64,000 nucleotides of DNA, taken from the NCBI GenBank assembly GCA_022496805.1, contig CM040100.1, positions 22,411,009-22,475,008 of the forward strand, given 5' to 3'. This document shows positions 21,263-33,645 of the stretch, piece after piece. Both the position numbers and the translations under genes were made by a program. The notes under the pieces are model-generated. The model was not told the origin of the DNA. It saw nothing but the letters and a program-made list of their open reading frames with translations, and did no database searches. The stretch is from Pohlia nutans (Eukaryota; Streptophyta; Bryopsida; Bryales; Mniaceae). Every line of letters starts with the position of its first letter. The first letter of the stretch is position 1.

Positions 21263-21808
21263 TTAACCCCTAAACGTCCCAGCGTCCAGTTTCTGGACGT
21301 TTGTTGGTCAAACCCAATTTTGATCTTGAAGATGACTTTCGTTGCTAATACACCCAACTAAGAAAATGAAGTTTATTAAGTCTCGTTTGTACTCCACTTT
21401 TCAAATCTTAAAAATTCCAATTATTGAGTATTTTATTGCTTGTGCAAGCTTTGTAGCTCAAGGTTTGAATTACACTACATAGGATGTTCACCTTTCGAAT
21501 TTCAAAATTTAAATAAGAAATTTCTATGGAAAACATATCATGTGATTCTCCATTGTAATTTGTACCTGCTCCCAAAAAAATATTAAATTTTAAAGCTTTT
21601 TTGTAATAAAAATTATTTTTTGAAGTATTTGACTTAAAAATTTGTTAAAAAGGCCGTATTAAATCAAAAAAATCTGAAAATTTCAAGACTGATAGGAAAC
21701 ATTCAATTCCATGCATGAAAAATATTACAAAATATATTTTGATAAATCTTGAAGGCTAAATTGTGTAGTTTGACTTTCGTACAAAGGAGTGGTACGTTTA
21801 AGGGTTAA
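21263..21808. mobile_element. TTAA-type MITE family E
   Basis: 546 bp between TTAA 21263-21266 and 21805-21808; ends CCCCTAAACGTCC and ACGTTTAAGGG. Directly inside the left end lies AGCGTCCA-GTTTC-TGGACG, the same small palindrome seen in family B. Another right-type end (CTTTAAGGGTTAA) follows at 21841-21853 without a clear partner. Confidence 0.8.
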
Positions 21809-21853
21809 TATATGGCAACTCATCTACTATGCCCTGAATCCTTTAAGGGTTAA

Positions 21854-24800
21854 ATGCTGAAGAGTATAGAACCAACACAAACGTCAGAAATGAGATTTTA
21901 ACATTTCTTGATAGTCACATCTTGAAACCGATGTGACCTGCGTGTGCATCCATTTGCTTCGGTATTCAATCTCACAGCCGGCAAAAGAAGTTGAAAAAGA
22001 ATAGAATGGAGGGTGACATTCAGAATCTGCTATTTTCCAAGGGAAAGAATTTCCAAATGGAAGGACCTCCAAAATTGCTATTTGGAACAAAAACATTCAA
22101 AAGTTACAAATGCATTGGTATAGACAAAATCTATACAAATAGTAAATGGAAAATCAGGACCGAGGACCTACCATTCACGTACAAAATCAGGACCCAACAC
22201 TGAATTAAGTACAAAAATCGATGCAAGAACATATACTCCTTATGGCTCATCATCACATGAACAATAGATTTATTGTTCCAGACTAAATGTTCAATTTATT
22301 AGATAAGCTCCTTTCACGATTCTAGTACAAAATGAAAATGCCACTCTATATAATGGTTGTACTACTTCAGCATGTTGTTGTTGTGGGCTAGGCCAATGTG
22401 GTCACGGATGGGTAGGCAGTGTGTCCTTCCGGGCATTGCAACAATAGGTCCACGCATATGTAGCTGCAGCCTTCGTTGATGAAGATATAGATGGAAGGCT
22501 AAGAGTGGCTCGCTATTGAATAGCATCTTCGAAGCTCAACCAGGGTTGTGACAGCTGTGAACAGTGACTGCAAGCGGCTGTTAGGTTTTCAACGACTTGG
22601 GAGTGCAGTCGCATCTTGCAGCATCTCGCAACTCTTCCAACAAGAACATTGTGCTGCTTATACCGGTGCCGAGACTGTAGCCAGCGGTTGAGGTCGATGT
22701 GCGTGGATCCAATGGAATAGGTGCGACAATGGGATGAGTGCGACAATGATCTGCTACTGCTCTCTATCATCTATTGTGGCAGATGGAATTGGGAGACATT
22801 GCATTTATAAATTGTTTGAATATAATTTCAAGCTATAAATCTATGATAGTTGAAGAATGATTATCAATGTTGATTCTTTTTGTTGAACCCTTCAAGCACT
22901 CGCCTTTGCTAAGAAAGTGGTCGCCTCATTCCCAAATGACACTTGCCTATAAAATCCTTAGCATACTTGATACCCCAAGATGTCATTTAATGTGTTTGTA
23001 AACCACGTCAAATGCATATTCCAGTCACACCATAGGCTCCCTTTTAATTAGCCAATCAAGCTCGCAAGATTTTTTTGGGAACTCGCCATTTCAAGGAGCA
23101 TTTAATCTAAAGGAACAAAAATTGCCGCCATAAACCTCTGATATCCACCTTGTTCACAGAATCTTTTGGAATCCTTTTTTGAATACGATACCTTTATGTT
23201 ATAGGAATTGAGGAAAAATATTGCCGTTACTATATGTTCAATGAAACGTATCAATTAAAGTCATATTGTATTTATTCTTCAATGTCACCGAATGCAATTT
23301 ATTACATTTTGGTCCAAATAGTTTTTTATATTATTTTTAAATTATTAATATGCATACAATCCTAGAATACCTTTTCACTGTCGTTGACTTTTTGCCAAAA
23401 TAACAATTTCAATGACCAATAGAAAATGTTTACTGCCACAATTTGCTTGTTATGCGATTTCACACCACACATTTTGAACGCCCTATCGTGAAAACACCTG
23501 TGACTATTGTATGACAGATCCCTGGTCATATGGCAACAGGTTTGACAGGTTGCACTGGCGATACTAGCTTCATGGATTGTGACAACCCAACGAGGGGCTA
23601 ATAGGAAGCCTCCCCGTGAACTGAACCTGAAGACCATGGACAAAGCTCCTTCAACTGCCATTCCAGACGCCTCAATGAAGCGAATGAACACTTTACTAAT
23701 ATGAGCCTCGATTCCTCGAGGGAGCATATATGATATCCGTTCTCATGATCAAAATAATGGGGCTCGAAGGCAGCATGATCCTTGGCTTTGCATGGCCCCT
23801 ATGCAACAAATCTCTGCTTACTATCACAATCTAGCTTCCTGACTATGTGGTTGTTCTACTTCTACACACTAAACGGTTGTTCTATAGAAGACCCGCAAGA
23901 CGCAAGCTGCAAAAGAAGTAATTCCCCTTGCTCTGCCAAATGTCAACACACACCATTAGATTACATATGGCCGTGGCGACAAGTAACGTCAAAAAATGAA
24001 GCACCAGACAAAATCATTCTATATACTTCTGCACATACTTCAAAGCATCTCTCACACCTCATGATCATGATCAGGCGATAATAGTATCCTCTAATTACTA
24101 CTAATTCGAGTCACATGAACCCTGACATGTGAGCAAAACATTCACATGTTCACATATGGGTCATCATGCAAGTCACACTCCGGATTGTTGAATGCGTCAT
24201 GGTAGTCGTAGGGACAAAGGGTGGATGATTCTTCAAAGGAGTTGGAGGATGTCTCCACTATCGGTGGTGGCCTATAGTAGATAATGCCATTCAACGACTG
24301 CTTTCTTGCTACAGGAGTCAACGTTGGTCCTTTAACCCCATCGCTGGATGCATCCACCCTATTCGTCACCTGGTTGGTGAGCCTAGCGAGGGACGGCGTG
24401 GATGCTTCACATGAACAACACCTAACATTTGAACAATTGCATTATACTGTTGACTGCACACTGGGGTCCAATCCCAGACTAAGTTGTCATCTAAGAGATG
24501 CTTCACTGCGGAGTAGTCAGACATTTCTACCTCCTAGTTCACTTCCTCAAACGTCTACACCCTCTTCAGCCATCTGCAAACCTCTTTGACGTTGGATGGT
24601 TGGTCCATATTTGCGTCTGCTCAACCCCACTTCATCTTGCGCTTGCTTATTCCCGCTTCATCTTGCGCTTCACTACGGAATAGATAATTAGAAGCAAATC
24701 TGAATCAAGTGTCATGGACAACTACCAACCAAACTAAACAGAATGTGAGGTGTACAAAGAACAAGCTCCGTTCTTATGCCCTGAAAACGACTTCAAAGTA

Positions 24801-25614
24801 TACCCGATCCTGTCGTAAACCTTGACCACAAGTAGGGGTAAAGGGATACGCCTCTCCCAAAGTCCTACTTCGCACCTGTGGACGTGATTCAGAATCTGAC
24901 TGAGGTTTCTGATGTATCTTCCGTGCTTTGAAGTGAATATAAAGTGGAAGTACAAAGTCGTCCACACTAAGCACATTGCAACACTTTGTAAACTAATGAA
25001 GTCTACATAATGAGGACGGCGTAGTGCTACAGTTGTAGACAAACAATGATCAAGCATGCGGTTCAAACAAATGTTGAAATTCAACAAATCAAGCATGGGA
25101 TTGAAACTGAATTTATCTAATAAGATTGTGTATTTTGGACGTTGACTGCGAAGGATGAGGGGTCCAGGCACGTGGAATTAGTGCAGGCTCTACCAGATGC
25201 CGCTGCTTTCGCTGAAAATCACTGATCTTACATGACTTCACCTGCACATAATAGGAGGAAAGTGGCATGAAGGGGAGGACGTACATCCATTTTTCATAGA
25301 TGGAGGTTTTGGAAAACTAGAAGGGAAGGTAACCATGCATGATTTTTACTGACACATCCCCATATGTCCCTCATTTTTAAAGAGATCAACATTATAAGTA
25401 ATAATACTTTAATTCAAGAATGTTATGGTACATGGCTAACCAATAGAAAATGGGTAACCTGAATAAAAAAATCCTTGAACACTGCGCCATTTATTTTGTC
25501 CCTCCATTGACAATAGTTTACGACCTTCCTGTTTCCTTCTCTACCTTCCCCACTCTCTGAAAAATGAAAAATAAAGGGTTGCACTTAATTCACTACATAG
25601 ATGGAAATCACATG
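21854..25614. other. No intact gene; probable TE debris
   Basis: Several minus-strand ORFs of 60-145 codons occur (22513-22770, 23362-23727, 24734-25171), with no family I can name. Their position downstream of the minus-strand piggyBac fossil (25739 onward) suggests the 3' remains of that element. A degenerate VDDFVLPLYIHF at about 24920-24965 could correspond to the second catalytic segment. No ends or TSD found. Confidence 0.35.
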
Positions 25615-25617
25615 ATG

Positions 25618-25738
25618 CACTACAAATCACATGTTGGATGAAAAGGCAGAGTGGCTGAATGCTACTGAATGTTATGGGTCAAACGAACCGCAACGAATTT
25701 CAGCAGCGGTTCTGTTTTATGAAGTTTTTTTTATAGTG
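25618..25738. mobile_element. CACTA-type MITE inserted in piggyBac fossil
   Basis: 121 bp starting CACTACAAATCACATG and ending in TTTTTTTTATAGTG. The 3-bp duplication ATG flanks it at 25615-25617 and 25739-25741. It interrupts the old transposase frame right after the ELTVDE motif and contributes the stop that ends the remaining ORF. Confidence 0.7.
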
Positions 25739-27900
25739 ATGGTATGACACACTCATCTACGGTGAGTTCACTCCCTAGGTTATAAATAGCCTTAGAGACA
25801 TCCATAAACATATCCACTAGCCACCTCGTTTTAGCTATTTTGTCGAGTTTGGAGTGCTTAGTGTCACATAGAAGTTGTGAATTATCAACCAAATGGAGGC
25901 ACCGTGGTATCGGCTCCCATTTGACCGGTAATATCACCTCTAATATAATTTGACATTGGACAAAAGGCTTGCTATGCTTCCAGTAGTGCGTAATGCATAA
26001 CACCCATCATAATGCATATTCCAATCCACCCTCGGATGTCTACTCTGTTGACGTCCATCCAGTTTGGTCTTTCCTTTATGCATGCGGGAGTTCCTGGTTT
26101 CCGAAGTAACTCTTGACGAGCGTATCTGTTTGTTTCAACAACAATGCGATCTAGCATGAAGTCCGACCACTACATGTTAAAAACACGGTTTGGGTTGGAA
26201 ATCCTCTCGGATTAGGAGCATTTTAGTCTGGGGGTGGGGCCACTGAAATTTTCCCAATTCCTAACAAAATCCACAGTAGCAGAGTTCCATTACAACTTTT
26301 GGTGATGTTGCCTTAGTTGGTCTACGTCTATGCACACATGGATGAAGGCCTCCAGTCGCATGCACCACTGGGCCAGTTCCTCGTCCATCTGGTTTGCTTC
26401 ATCGACGGGGTCTACTTCAAATTAGAATCCGATTCTACTATATCGTGCTACTCTAGAAACCAATCATAGTTGCTGGAATTTAAATCATCGCTACAACAGT
26501 CGAGAGCACCCTCACGATCGTCAACACTCGAGTTCCCGTCAAACAAAATCTAATCTGACATGGAAGAACTCACATTTGGTAAAGTTTGTCATAATGTGGA
26601 GTCCTGCAAACCGTCCAACCTTTCAACATCAGATGACACATTATAATCCGCGATTGGGTCACCATTTGGTTACGGTGCATGGGACTCCACTTTGTTTTGT
26701 TTTATACCATATGCTTAGTTTGTCATGGGCCATCACTTTCCTTGCCTCTATATTCCATTTAATTTGGCTTAGAAAGACCTCCTCTGCCCCCTCCGACATA
26801 CCCATGCCTTTCCGTTGCAGGATTGAGGATTATCTCTATTGTGAAGGAATTTGCGGCTGTTACAATGCTAATACTTGGTTCATCCATTACCATGTCCTCC
26901 CTCGCTCCCGATTGTTTGCACATCCGGTCTGAGTGCCATTTGCACATGTGCCTCCTTAAGATGTTGTCCCCCCCCCCCCCCCCCCAAGACAACACACCGC
27001 CATTTTCTTCTTGGTCCCTAAATGAACACCTTCTCCAATAATGTCACCATGTGTCCAATTTGCTGTGTATTCAGTGTGGATCAAGGCTTCCGACATAATG
27101 GTTTGGAACAAACACCGCCCAGCTAGTGCGTGCACTGCTCCACTCCTTGTAGACGTCATGTCATCTTCAGATTGCGATGCCTTTGACCTTTGAGACAACC
27201 CTCTTAGATGCGTGACTCTTTATCCATACGTTGTAACAATGGAATTCACAAAATATCATACGTCATCACGAAAGACAGGGTCCAAGAGGTCGATGTTTCT
27301 AGTCTCCATATTGTCCATAGTGTACTAGAAATTTGGCGTTGTCAGATCGGAGAACATGCTCGCATCTTCTCGGTCCAAATCTACTATCACTTCCCCTAAG
27401 TTCTCATCGTCCTCTAGTTCTTGCACATATTGCTCTACCGCCTCTACGGCTGTCCTCTTTGCTCTTGTGATGTCGCCCTCGTACTGTTTGGCAATTTTGT
27501 TGGCGCACTATAGTATCGTGGTTTACGAAGTTTGGTTGGATTTTCTTTGCCCTTCTCTTTCTTCCAAAGTCTGCAGCCCGAATGCCGAATTGCATAGTGA
27601 CTCAAATTGTATAGAGAAGCACCACAGTTAAAACACATGCATAAGAAGAAACCTAACATAGAAAATGAACACATGGTCCCCATTATATGGAAGGACGGGT
27701 AACTTACCACGAGGCGATGTGCCATCAGTGGAACGTGGAGGTCCTAGCGCATCTGCTGTTTCGCTCTCTAGTATTGGTGTCTGTTGTGTTAACGGCATAT
27801 ACACTTCTTTTTGTGCAACTTTAGATCCCCTAGGTTTTCTGGCTCTTCTGCGTGTCGGGGTTCTCATAGTCGGGTCCATTGTTCCATCTCCATCAGCTAT
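25739..27900 (-). pseudogene. Decayed piggyBac-type transposase
   Basis: On the minus strand the frame 26157 to 25972 reads FMLDRIVVETNRYARQ then WIGICIMMGV. A frameshift near 26000 moves to the frame 26003-25731, which reads ITHYWKHSKPF, RCLHLVDN, SKLDKIAKTRWLVDMF and NLGSELTVDECVIP. These match, in order, the piggyBac segments ETNRYA, GI.LMG...YW...P, LH..DN...DKL.KI and EL.VDE.MI, so the first catalytic Asp is retained. The N-terminal side (26200-27900, minus) holds acidic and basic low-complexity pieces (DPVDEANQMDEEL; RRRARKPRG) with several stops, probably a degraded N-terminal extension. Interrupted by a CACTA MITE at 25618-25738. Exact limits unknown. Confidence 0.7.
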
Positions 27901-28860
27901 CGGCAGAGCAAATGCACAGTAGGGTCAACCCATTTTTCTGTCCCGGTACACTAGAAGTGGCAATTTTCAAATTTTCAAAAAATCATAGACAAATATAAAG
28001 AATTAATCTTAGTGTAAAATTGATTTTAGGTGGTTTATGAATGTTAATACAATTTTGTGTTATCAGAACACAAAATTTTTGTAATCCAATTTTGTATTAT
28101 GAATGTATTTTGTGTTATCAGAACCAAAATTTTCATAAAATGGCGATTATATTCTCGTAGATACATTAGATTCCTTAAAAACACTACATGTCCCAGTACA
28201 CAAGTGCACCCCGCTTTCTTTTAATTTCATAAAAATGATGGCATTTCATTTAATCTTCATCTATAAATTTTCCTATATTAACACTGAATTAGGAATTTTT
28301 GCACTTGGCCAAGTGCATTGTCCAATGGCCACGACGGAGCAAAATTTGCACTTTTCTGAAATTTTGCCCCTCTAAAATTTCATATATTTTCATTTTTTGA
28401 ATAGCAACAACACATTCATTCATATTGAATTTGCCATGAATTAAAAGAAAATTAAACATAATGTGCAATAATTTTTTAGTACAATTTTATAAAAAGTCAA
28501 AACAAAACGCTTTTTTTCATAAAAAAATGAAGGCATACACTATAAAGTAAATAATATTTGCACTATCCTACTACATCAAAGGGTTCTCCCTTGCATACAT
28601 TCTCGATCTATATTATTGCTCCACTATGACCTACTCGATGACCTATTCATATGTATAATTATCTTCTTCTCCCAAATGACGATATTTCACTCCCTCAAGG
28701 TCATGATATAATCCATCGACTCCAAGCGTCATAAAATAATCTGCCAATGTCAATTGAACAAATATAAGTCAAATTTGGACTTCTTTAACTGAAGAACTAC
28801 ATTACCAAATCACTTTTATAATTAAAAAAATCCCCACGATGAAATTTCAAGGTCAATAAT
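27901..28860. other. AT-rich, no gene
   Basis: Strongly AT-rich. A segment GAATTAGGAATTTTTGCACTT at 28288-28308 recurs inverted near 33740, pointing to old repeated DNA. Nothing else recognised. Confidence 0.4.
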
Positions 28861-30060
28861 CCCTAGAAACCATAATGTTCTGTATTGCTTTCAAGTCGCA
28901 AAAATTGGTAGCAAATTCTTGTGTACATTGCAAAATATGTTAAATTTAGTTTCTTTTACTTATAAATCTTCGAACCCAACATGAAATTTGGGCGCCTCTA
29001 ACCTCTAAGGGCCCTAACATGGTGATTGTCTTTTGAAATGCGGAAATTTACATCAAATATGAGCATGTATGGAAAAATCTACAAAATTTAGTAGCTTTTG
29101 TCTATAAATTTTGAAACCCAACATGAAATTTGGGTGCCCCTAACCTCTAGAGGTCCTAACGAATTTTTGTCTCTTGCATTGCGGAAATCTACATCAAATT
29201 CGAGCATTTATAGCAAATTATGCTAAATTTAGCAGCTTTTCACTATAAATCTTGGAACCCAACATGAAATTTTGGTGCCCCTAACCTCTAGGGGCCCTAA
29301 CAAACTTTTTGTCTTTCGAATTGCGGAAATCTACATCAAATTTGAGAAGTTATGGCAAAATCTACTAAATTTAGCAACTGTTTACTATGAATTTCGGAAC
29401 CCAAAATGAAATTTAGGTGCCTGTAACCTCTAGGGGCCCTAACGAATTTTTGTCTTTCGAATTGCGATAATCTACATCAAATTTAAGCTGTTTTGGCAAA
29501 ATCTACTAAATTTAGCAACTTTCGACTATAAATCTTGAAACCCAACATGAAATTTGGGTGCCCGTAACCTCTAGGGGCCCTAACGAATTTTGTATTTTTT
29601 GAATTGCGGAAATCTACATTAAATTTGAGAAGTTACAACAAAATCTACTAAATTTAGTAGAGTTTTACCATGAATCTCGGAACCCAACATGAAATTTGGA
29701 TGCCCCTAACCTCTAGGGGCGTTAACAATTTTTTTGTCTTTCGAATTGTGGAAATCTACATCAAATTTGAGCACTTATGGCAAATTTTGCTAAATTTAGT
29801 AGATTTTACTATGAATCTTGTAACCCAACATGAAATTTGGGTGCCTCTAACTTCTAAGGGCCCTAACGAATTTTTTGTCTTTCGAATTGAGGAAATCTAC
29901 GTCGAATTCAAGCATTTATGGCAAATTTTGCTAAATTTAACAGCTTTTTACTATGAATCTCGTAACCCAACATGAAATTTGGGTGCTCCTAACCTCGTGG
30001 GGCCCTAACATGGAGTTTTTGATTTAAATTATAGAAATTTATGAGAAATTTGAGTTCCTA
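28861..30060. repeat. Tandem array, ~142-bp unit, 8 copies
   Basis: The string AACATGAAATTTGGGTGCC (with small changes) starts its ATG at 28981, 29123, 29264, 29407, 29547, 29689, 29830 and 29972, i.e. spacing 140-143 bp. Each unit also carries CCTCTAGGGGCCCTAACGAA, CTTTCGAATTGCGGAAATC and CTAAATTTAGCA. The short ORFs read from it are by-products of the repeat. Satellite-like; could be internal repeats of a larger element. Confidence 0.95.
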
Positions 30061-30545
30061 GGACTAAATATGCTAAATTTAGGAGCTGATGCCTAAATGT
30101 TTGATCCAAATTTGATGTTCAAAATGCGATTGTACATAACTACGTGTAATTAAAGGTAAAATAAAATGATTTGAGGTGAAAACAATATATGAATGAGACG
30201 TTTTAAAAAATAAATGGATTTTTGAGAATAATGTTTACCTCAACTTGCTTATGCGTCACTATATTCACTCCAATCAAGCACCCCTACAAAAAAATAAAGA
30301 AAACAAGGTTAAAACCATTGTAAATATGCAATTTTTTAAATTTTTGGTGAAATGACTATCACTTATAAGTCCTTGAATGCCTATATGTTAAGCTTTACAA
30401 CCCTAATTAGTGTTATTTGCAAAAAAAAGGAGTAGCGAGAACGTTACCTTTGAGAGGTAAAATGTGAAATGTGGACCATGAAGTGGGGTGCGCCTTAAGT
30501 ACTTGGAACACCTAAAATGGGCTTTGGAAAGAGCCATTTTATAGT

Positions 30546-30715
30546 TAAGCGCGCGCTCTCAAAGGGCGCGCTTGCCAACCCCGCGGAGCTCCGCGGGGTT
30601 GGCAAGGGCCAGCCATGGCCTTTGGCCTGGCCCGGCCAACCGGCCAGGCCGGGCCCCGGCCGGCCCTGCAGCCCGCCCCGTCCCGCATGAGCAGCGGGCG
30701 GGCCGCTGCTTGGGA
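30546..30715. repeat. GC-rich island with 36-bp perfect palindrome
   Basis: A roughly 170-bp G+C-rich patch in AT-rich surroundings. At 30571-30606 lies a perfect palindrome centred on GAGCTC (arms CTTGCCAACCCCGCGGAG). It is followed by GGCC-rich inverted motifs (GGCCTGGCCCGGCC / GGCCAGGCCGGGCC). No ORF of credible function. Would form stable cruciforms or hairpins. Confidence 0.85.
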
Positions 30716-30817
30716 AGCAAATCGCAGATGTTTTGTGTATCACAGCCTTTGTGTGAAATTTTTGTACATTGTATCATAAGGAAATTTTTGTGGTCATTTT
30801 GAGGGTTTTAGCAATTC

Positions 30818-31013
30818 GAGAGACGGTGAAATTTGGGAGATGAATTGTGACAGGAGCGGCGTTGGCGAGAGACGGTGAAATTTGGGAGATGAAATGTGAC
30901 AGGAGCGGCGTTGGCGAGAGACCGTGAAACTTGGGAGATGAAGTGTGACAGGAGCGGCGTTGGCGAGAGACCGTGAAACTTGGGAGATGATAAGTGACAT
31001 GAGCGGCGTTGGC
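30818..31013 (+). repeat. 49-bp minisatellite, 4 copies
   Basis: Four contiguous 49-bp units starting GAGAGACSGTGAAAYTTGGG and ending GGAGCGGCGTTGGC. Units 1-2 and 3-4 form two subtypes (ACGGTGAAATT vs ACCGTGAAACT), so the array probably grew by duplication of pairs. Confidence 0.95.
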
Positions 31014-31110
31014 GTTTTCTTTGCTTGGGATGTGCGTGGTTGCTTGTTAACCCTGATTCAGCAGCAATAGTTTTGATAGAGAACGTGCATGCAATTCGTT
31101 TGAGCTGGTT

Positions 31111-31424
31111 TGAGTAATTGGTGTTTAGGTTTGAATTTTTCTTCGTGACAACGATAGAATCCTATGTTCTCAAACTGTTTTGAGGATGGCTGCGCACTTA
31201 TAATTGTGTAGTTCTGGACCTTAACGAGGATATTTGAGGTACCTAAGAATTTGTTTGCACTAAGTGAATTAGTTTGAGAAATTGGTGTTTAGGTTTGAAT
31301 TTTTCTTGGTGACAACGATAGAATCCTATGTTCTTGATTTGTTTTGAGGATGGCTGCGCACTTAAAATTGAGCAGTTCTGGACCTTAACGAGGATATTCG
31401 AGGTACCTAAGAATTTGTTTGCAC
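31111..31424 (+). repeat. 164-bp tandem duplication
   Basis: Two adjacent copies sharing AATTGGTGTTTAGGTTTGAA, GACAACGATAGAATCCTATG, GAGGATGGCTGCGCACTTA and CTAAGAATTTGTTTGCACT at a constant 164-bp offset. Confidence 0.9.
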
Positions 31425-32549
31425 TGAGTGTCGTGTCTTGGAAATCACGCGACCTTGGGATTCACACCTTGCCTTATACACTTTCACTGTTTGTGAACTA
31501 AGACCTGAAGTGGTTCCACAAGTTTTAATGATTGATCTTCCTGGACTAAGTTAGGGTTTGACGGTCTTTCGTTTCTGAGGAGGATTTTATTGTGTGCATT
31601 TTGTATCAAATAATGTTTGATGAATGTCATACCAGCTCAAGGGTATCCTGGTTCTTACGTTGTCTGTTGAATCGATTAAGAACTTGAATTAGACTATTTT
31701 GTTAGATCTAGTGCAACAACAGACCGCCATCCATGTTCAATTTCCACCCCACCCCCCTTTTGAGCTAAAAAATCACTTCCATTGTTGTTTTTATGAGTCA
31801 CAATTTTTATTATTGGTGTATTTTCAAGAGGATTTCGAGGTTTTTTTTTGTTGTCATTTTCATTGGTTTCAAACATTTTTTTAATACAGTAAAGGAACAA
31901 TTTAGGGTTGCGCAGCTCAATTGATCGTTGGATGGCCTGTGGCCGTTGTGGCCGCTCTGACATTCGACCTACATTATTTCTAAACATTGATTTGGTCTAG
32001 AATTGTTAGTAGACTGTTGTACCACTTGTAACTAATTCCTGGCTCCGCTGCCATGAGGCTTGTAAATTTATTTTGCTTTCACGATTTCTAGTCTTTTACT
32101 GTATCTAATATGCATTTGTTGTTTTCTGAATGCAAGAAAGTTTGTTTCTGTACACAGGAGCTCCATCATCCAAGTTGCATTTATATGTGAGGTCAGTTGC
32201 CCACAAAGTCCAAAGTTGGGCCTCATGTTTTTTATTTATCAGTTTTGAGTAGGTTATATGGGGACTTTCCTGCCAAAATTTGATTCAATCTATGGATTTT
32301 ATTTTTTTTCCTTCTTTAGTTATTAGACTCTCTTAATGGCCTCGATACCATTTCAGATGGTAGCCCAAGGGCCCATGGATTCCCAGATTTTTTATTGTCG
32401 ATCAATAATCAGTCACATGAATGTCTAATTTTATTTGTTTATTTTATCAGCACGTGCAATGTTCTTCACTCATTCTGGCGAGATGAAATTTTTCACAGTA
32501 ATCATTTGAATACCATTGAATCCTTGGTACTACATGCAAAAATCCCACT
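31425..32549. other. Non-coding, unassigned
   Basis: Follows the tandem arrays. No protein similarity recognised and no TE ends seen. With the GC island and minisatellite upstream this could be the non-coding interior of a large element or the leader of an unrecognised transcript. Confidence 0.3.
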
Positions 32550-33126
32550 TTAACCCTTAACTGTTTGAGCGTCCATTTTTTGGATGATGTACAGATTTCA
32601 TGCGTAATTTCTCATCCGTCATGCACTTTTTGCAGTGTGGAATTTTTACTATAGATTCTATGGGAAGTTAGCTTCACGCATGTGTGATCCGATTAGAAAG
32701 GGGATGATTTGTGAAATTTTTATGCCTCATTTCATGTTGTAGTGATTCACCCAAAATTTTGAAGATTTCAGTGTAAAAGTGCTCTAAAAAAAGTCAACTC
32801 ATAAAATTAAGCAACCAAAAAATCTCCAAAAATCACTACACTTAGAGTATTACATTTCAACCAATCACGAAAAATTTCTTCCATAGATTGTCAATATCTT
32901 ATTCGTAATTGAATTACAAAATAATTTTGAATTTCACGTTTCAAATTTTATACAAAATTATTGGTGATAGCAATCATAGATCTAACCGTATGAATAGAAT
33001 CGAAAATTCATAATGTACAACTTTTATTCATATATTAAGTTCAAAATATCCCTCTAAGTTGCATTTTATAACGCATCTTTGCAAAACTGTCGTATTTGGA
33101 CAAGGCTCTAGGCATTTAAGGGTTAA
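32550..33126. mobile_element. TTAA-type MITE family F, copy 1
   Basis: Ends TTAACCCTTAACTG...GAGCGTCCA and GGCATTTAAGGGTTAA. Interior shared with inverted copy at ~45480-45983 and shortened copy at 56197-56527 (e.g. CATGCATGTGTGATCC-like, ATTACGAATAAGATATT, AATATCCCTCT). Its right TTAA (33123-33126) is also the left TTAA of the next element. Confidence 0.85.
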
Positions 33127-33645
33127 CCCTTTACTGCTCAAGTGGTCTCTGATGTGTCGAAAACGTGAATATCAGAAAATCTGTGAAGAATTGGATTTTG
33201 AATTGTGAAGTTTAGATTTTGAAACTTATAATATACATCTTCTAGAAAAAGAAATTTCAATTTAGAGTTGTGCAACTATCAAAGTACCTATGAACAAAAT
33301 GCGAAAATACTGCAAATACTTGAAAATACAATATATTCTTACAAATACAACACATGTACTAGGTGGTATTTCTTGTGTTTGGAAGTTTGTTATCTTGTCT
33401 TATTTTTTTTGGACTGTGTGCTCTTGTTCATGTTCCATTAGTGTATGTATTCCGATCTTGATCCATGTACCAATTCCTTTCATATTTTAACGTAAATTTT
33501 TTCTTGTCCTAGACCATACATGAATAAGTGACTCTCACATATAAAATTCACAATAATTATGTGTGATTCCGTTTTTAACTTGAAAGATTGCAAGGAAGAG
33601 GTGTTGACATAGGTCATTGCTAAACATCTTCACTTTCATAAAACC
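33123..33645. mobile_element. TTAA-type element family D, copy 2 (truncated)
   Basis: Starts TTAACCCTTTACTGCTCAAG and runs as the reverse complement of 14330-14862, ending near CTTTCATAAAACCC without a matching terminal repeat. Shares one TTAA with the preceding element. Confidence 0.75.

Noticed and set aside
22513..23727. Minus-strand ORFs with Cys/His-rich stretches as zinc-finger genes
   Set aside because: Spacing fits no zinc-finger class I know, and composition is like decayed transposon sequence; kept only as debris.
24325..24345. TTTAACCCCATCGC as another TTAA-element end
   Set aside because: Lacks the YTAAACG continuation and an inverted partner nearby.
26957..26986. Long poly-C tract as a functional element
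   Set aside because: Simple homopolymer in degraded TE sequence; no other structure around it.
29670..29975. 101-codon ORF with internally repeated peptide
   Set aside because: It is the translation of two units of the 142-bp array; unit length is not a multiple of three, so the frame is not maintained.
28861..30060. Regular repeats with spacers, CRISPR-like at first sight
   Set aside because: The units are contiguous 142-bp tandem copies with similarity across the whole period, without unique spacers, and in a plant nuclear context.
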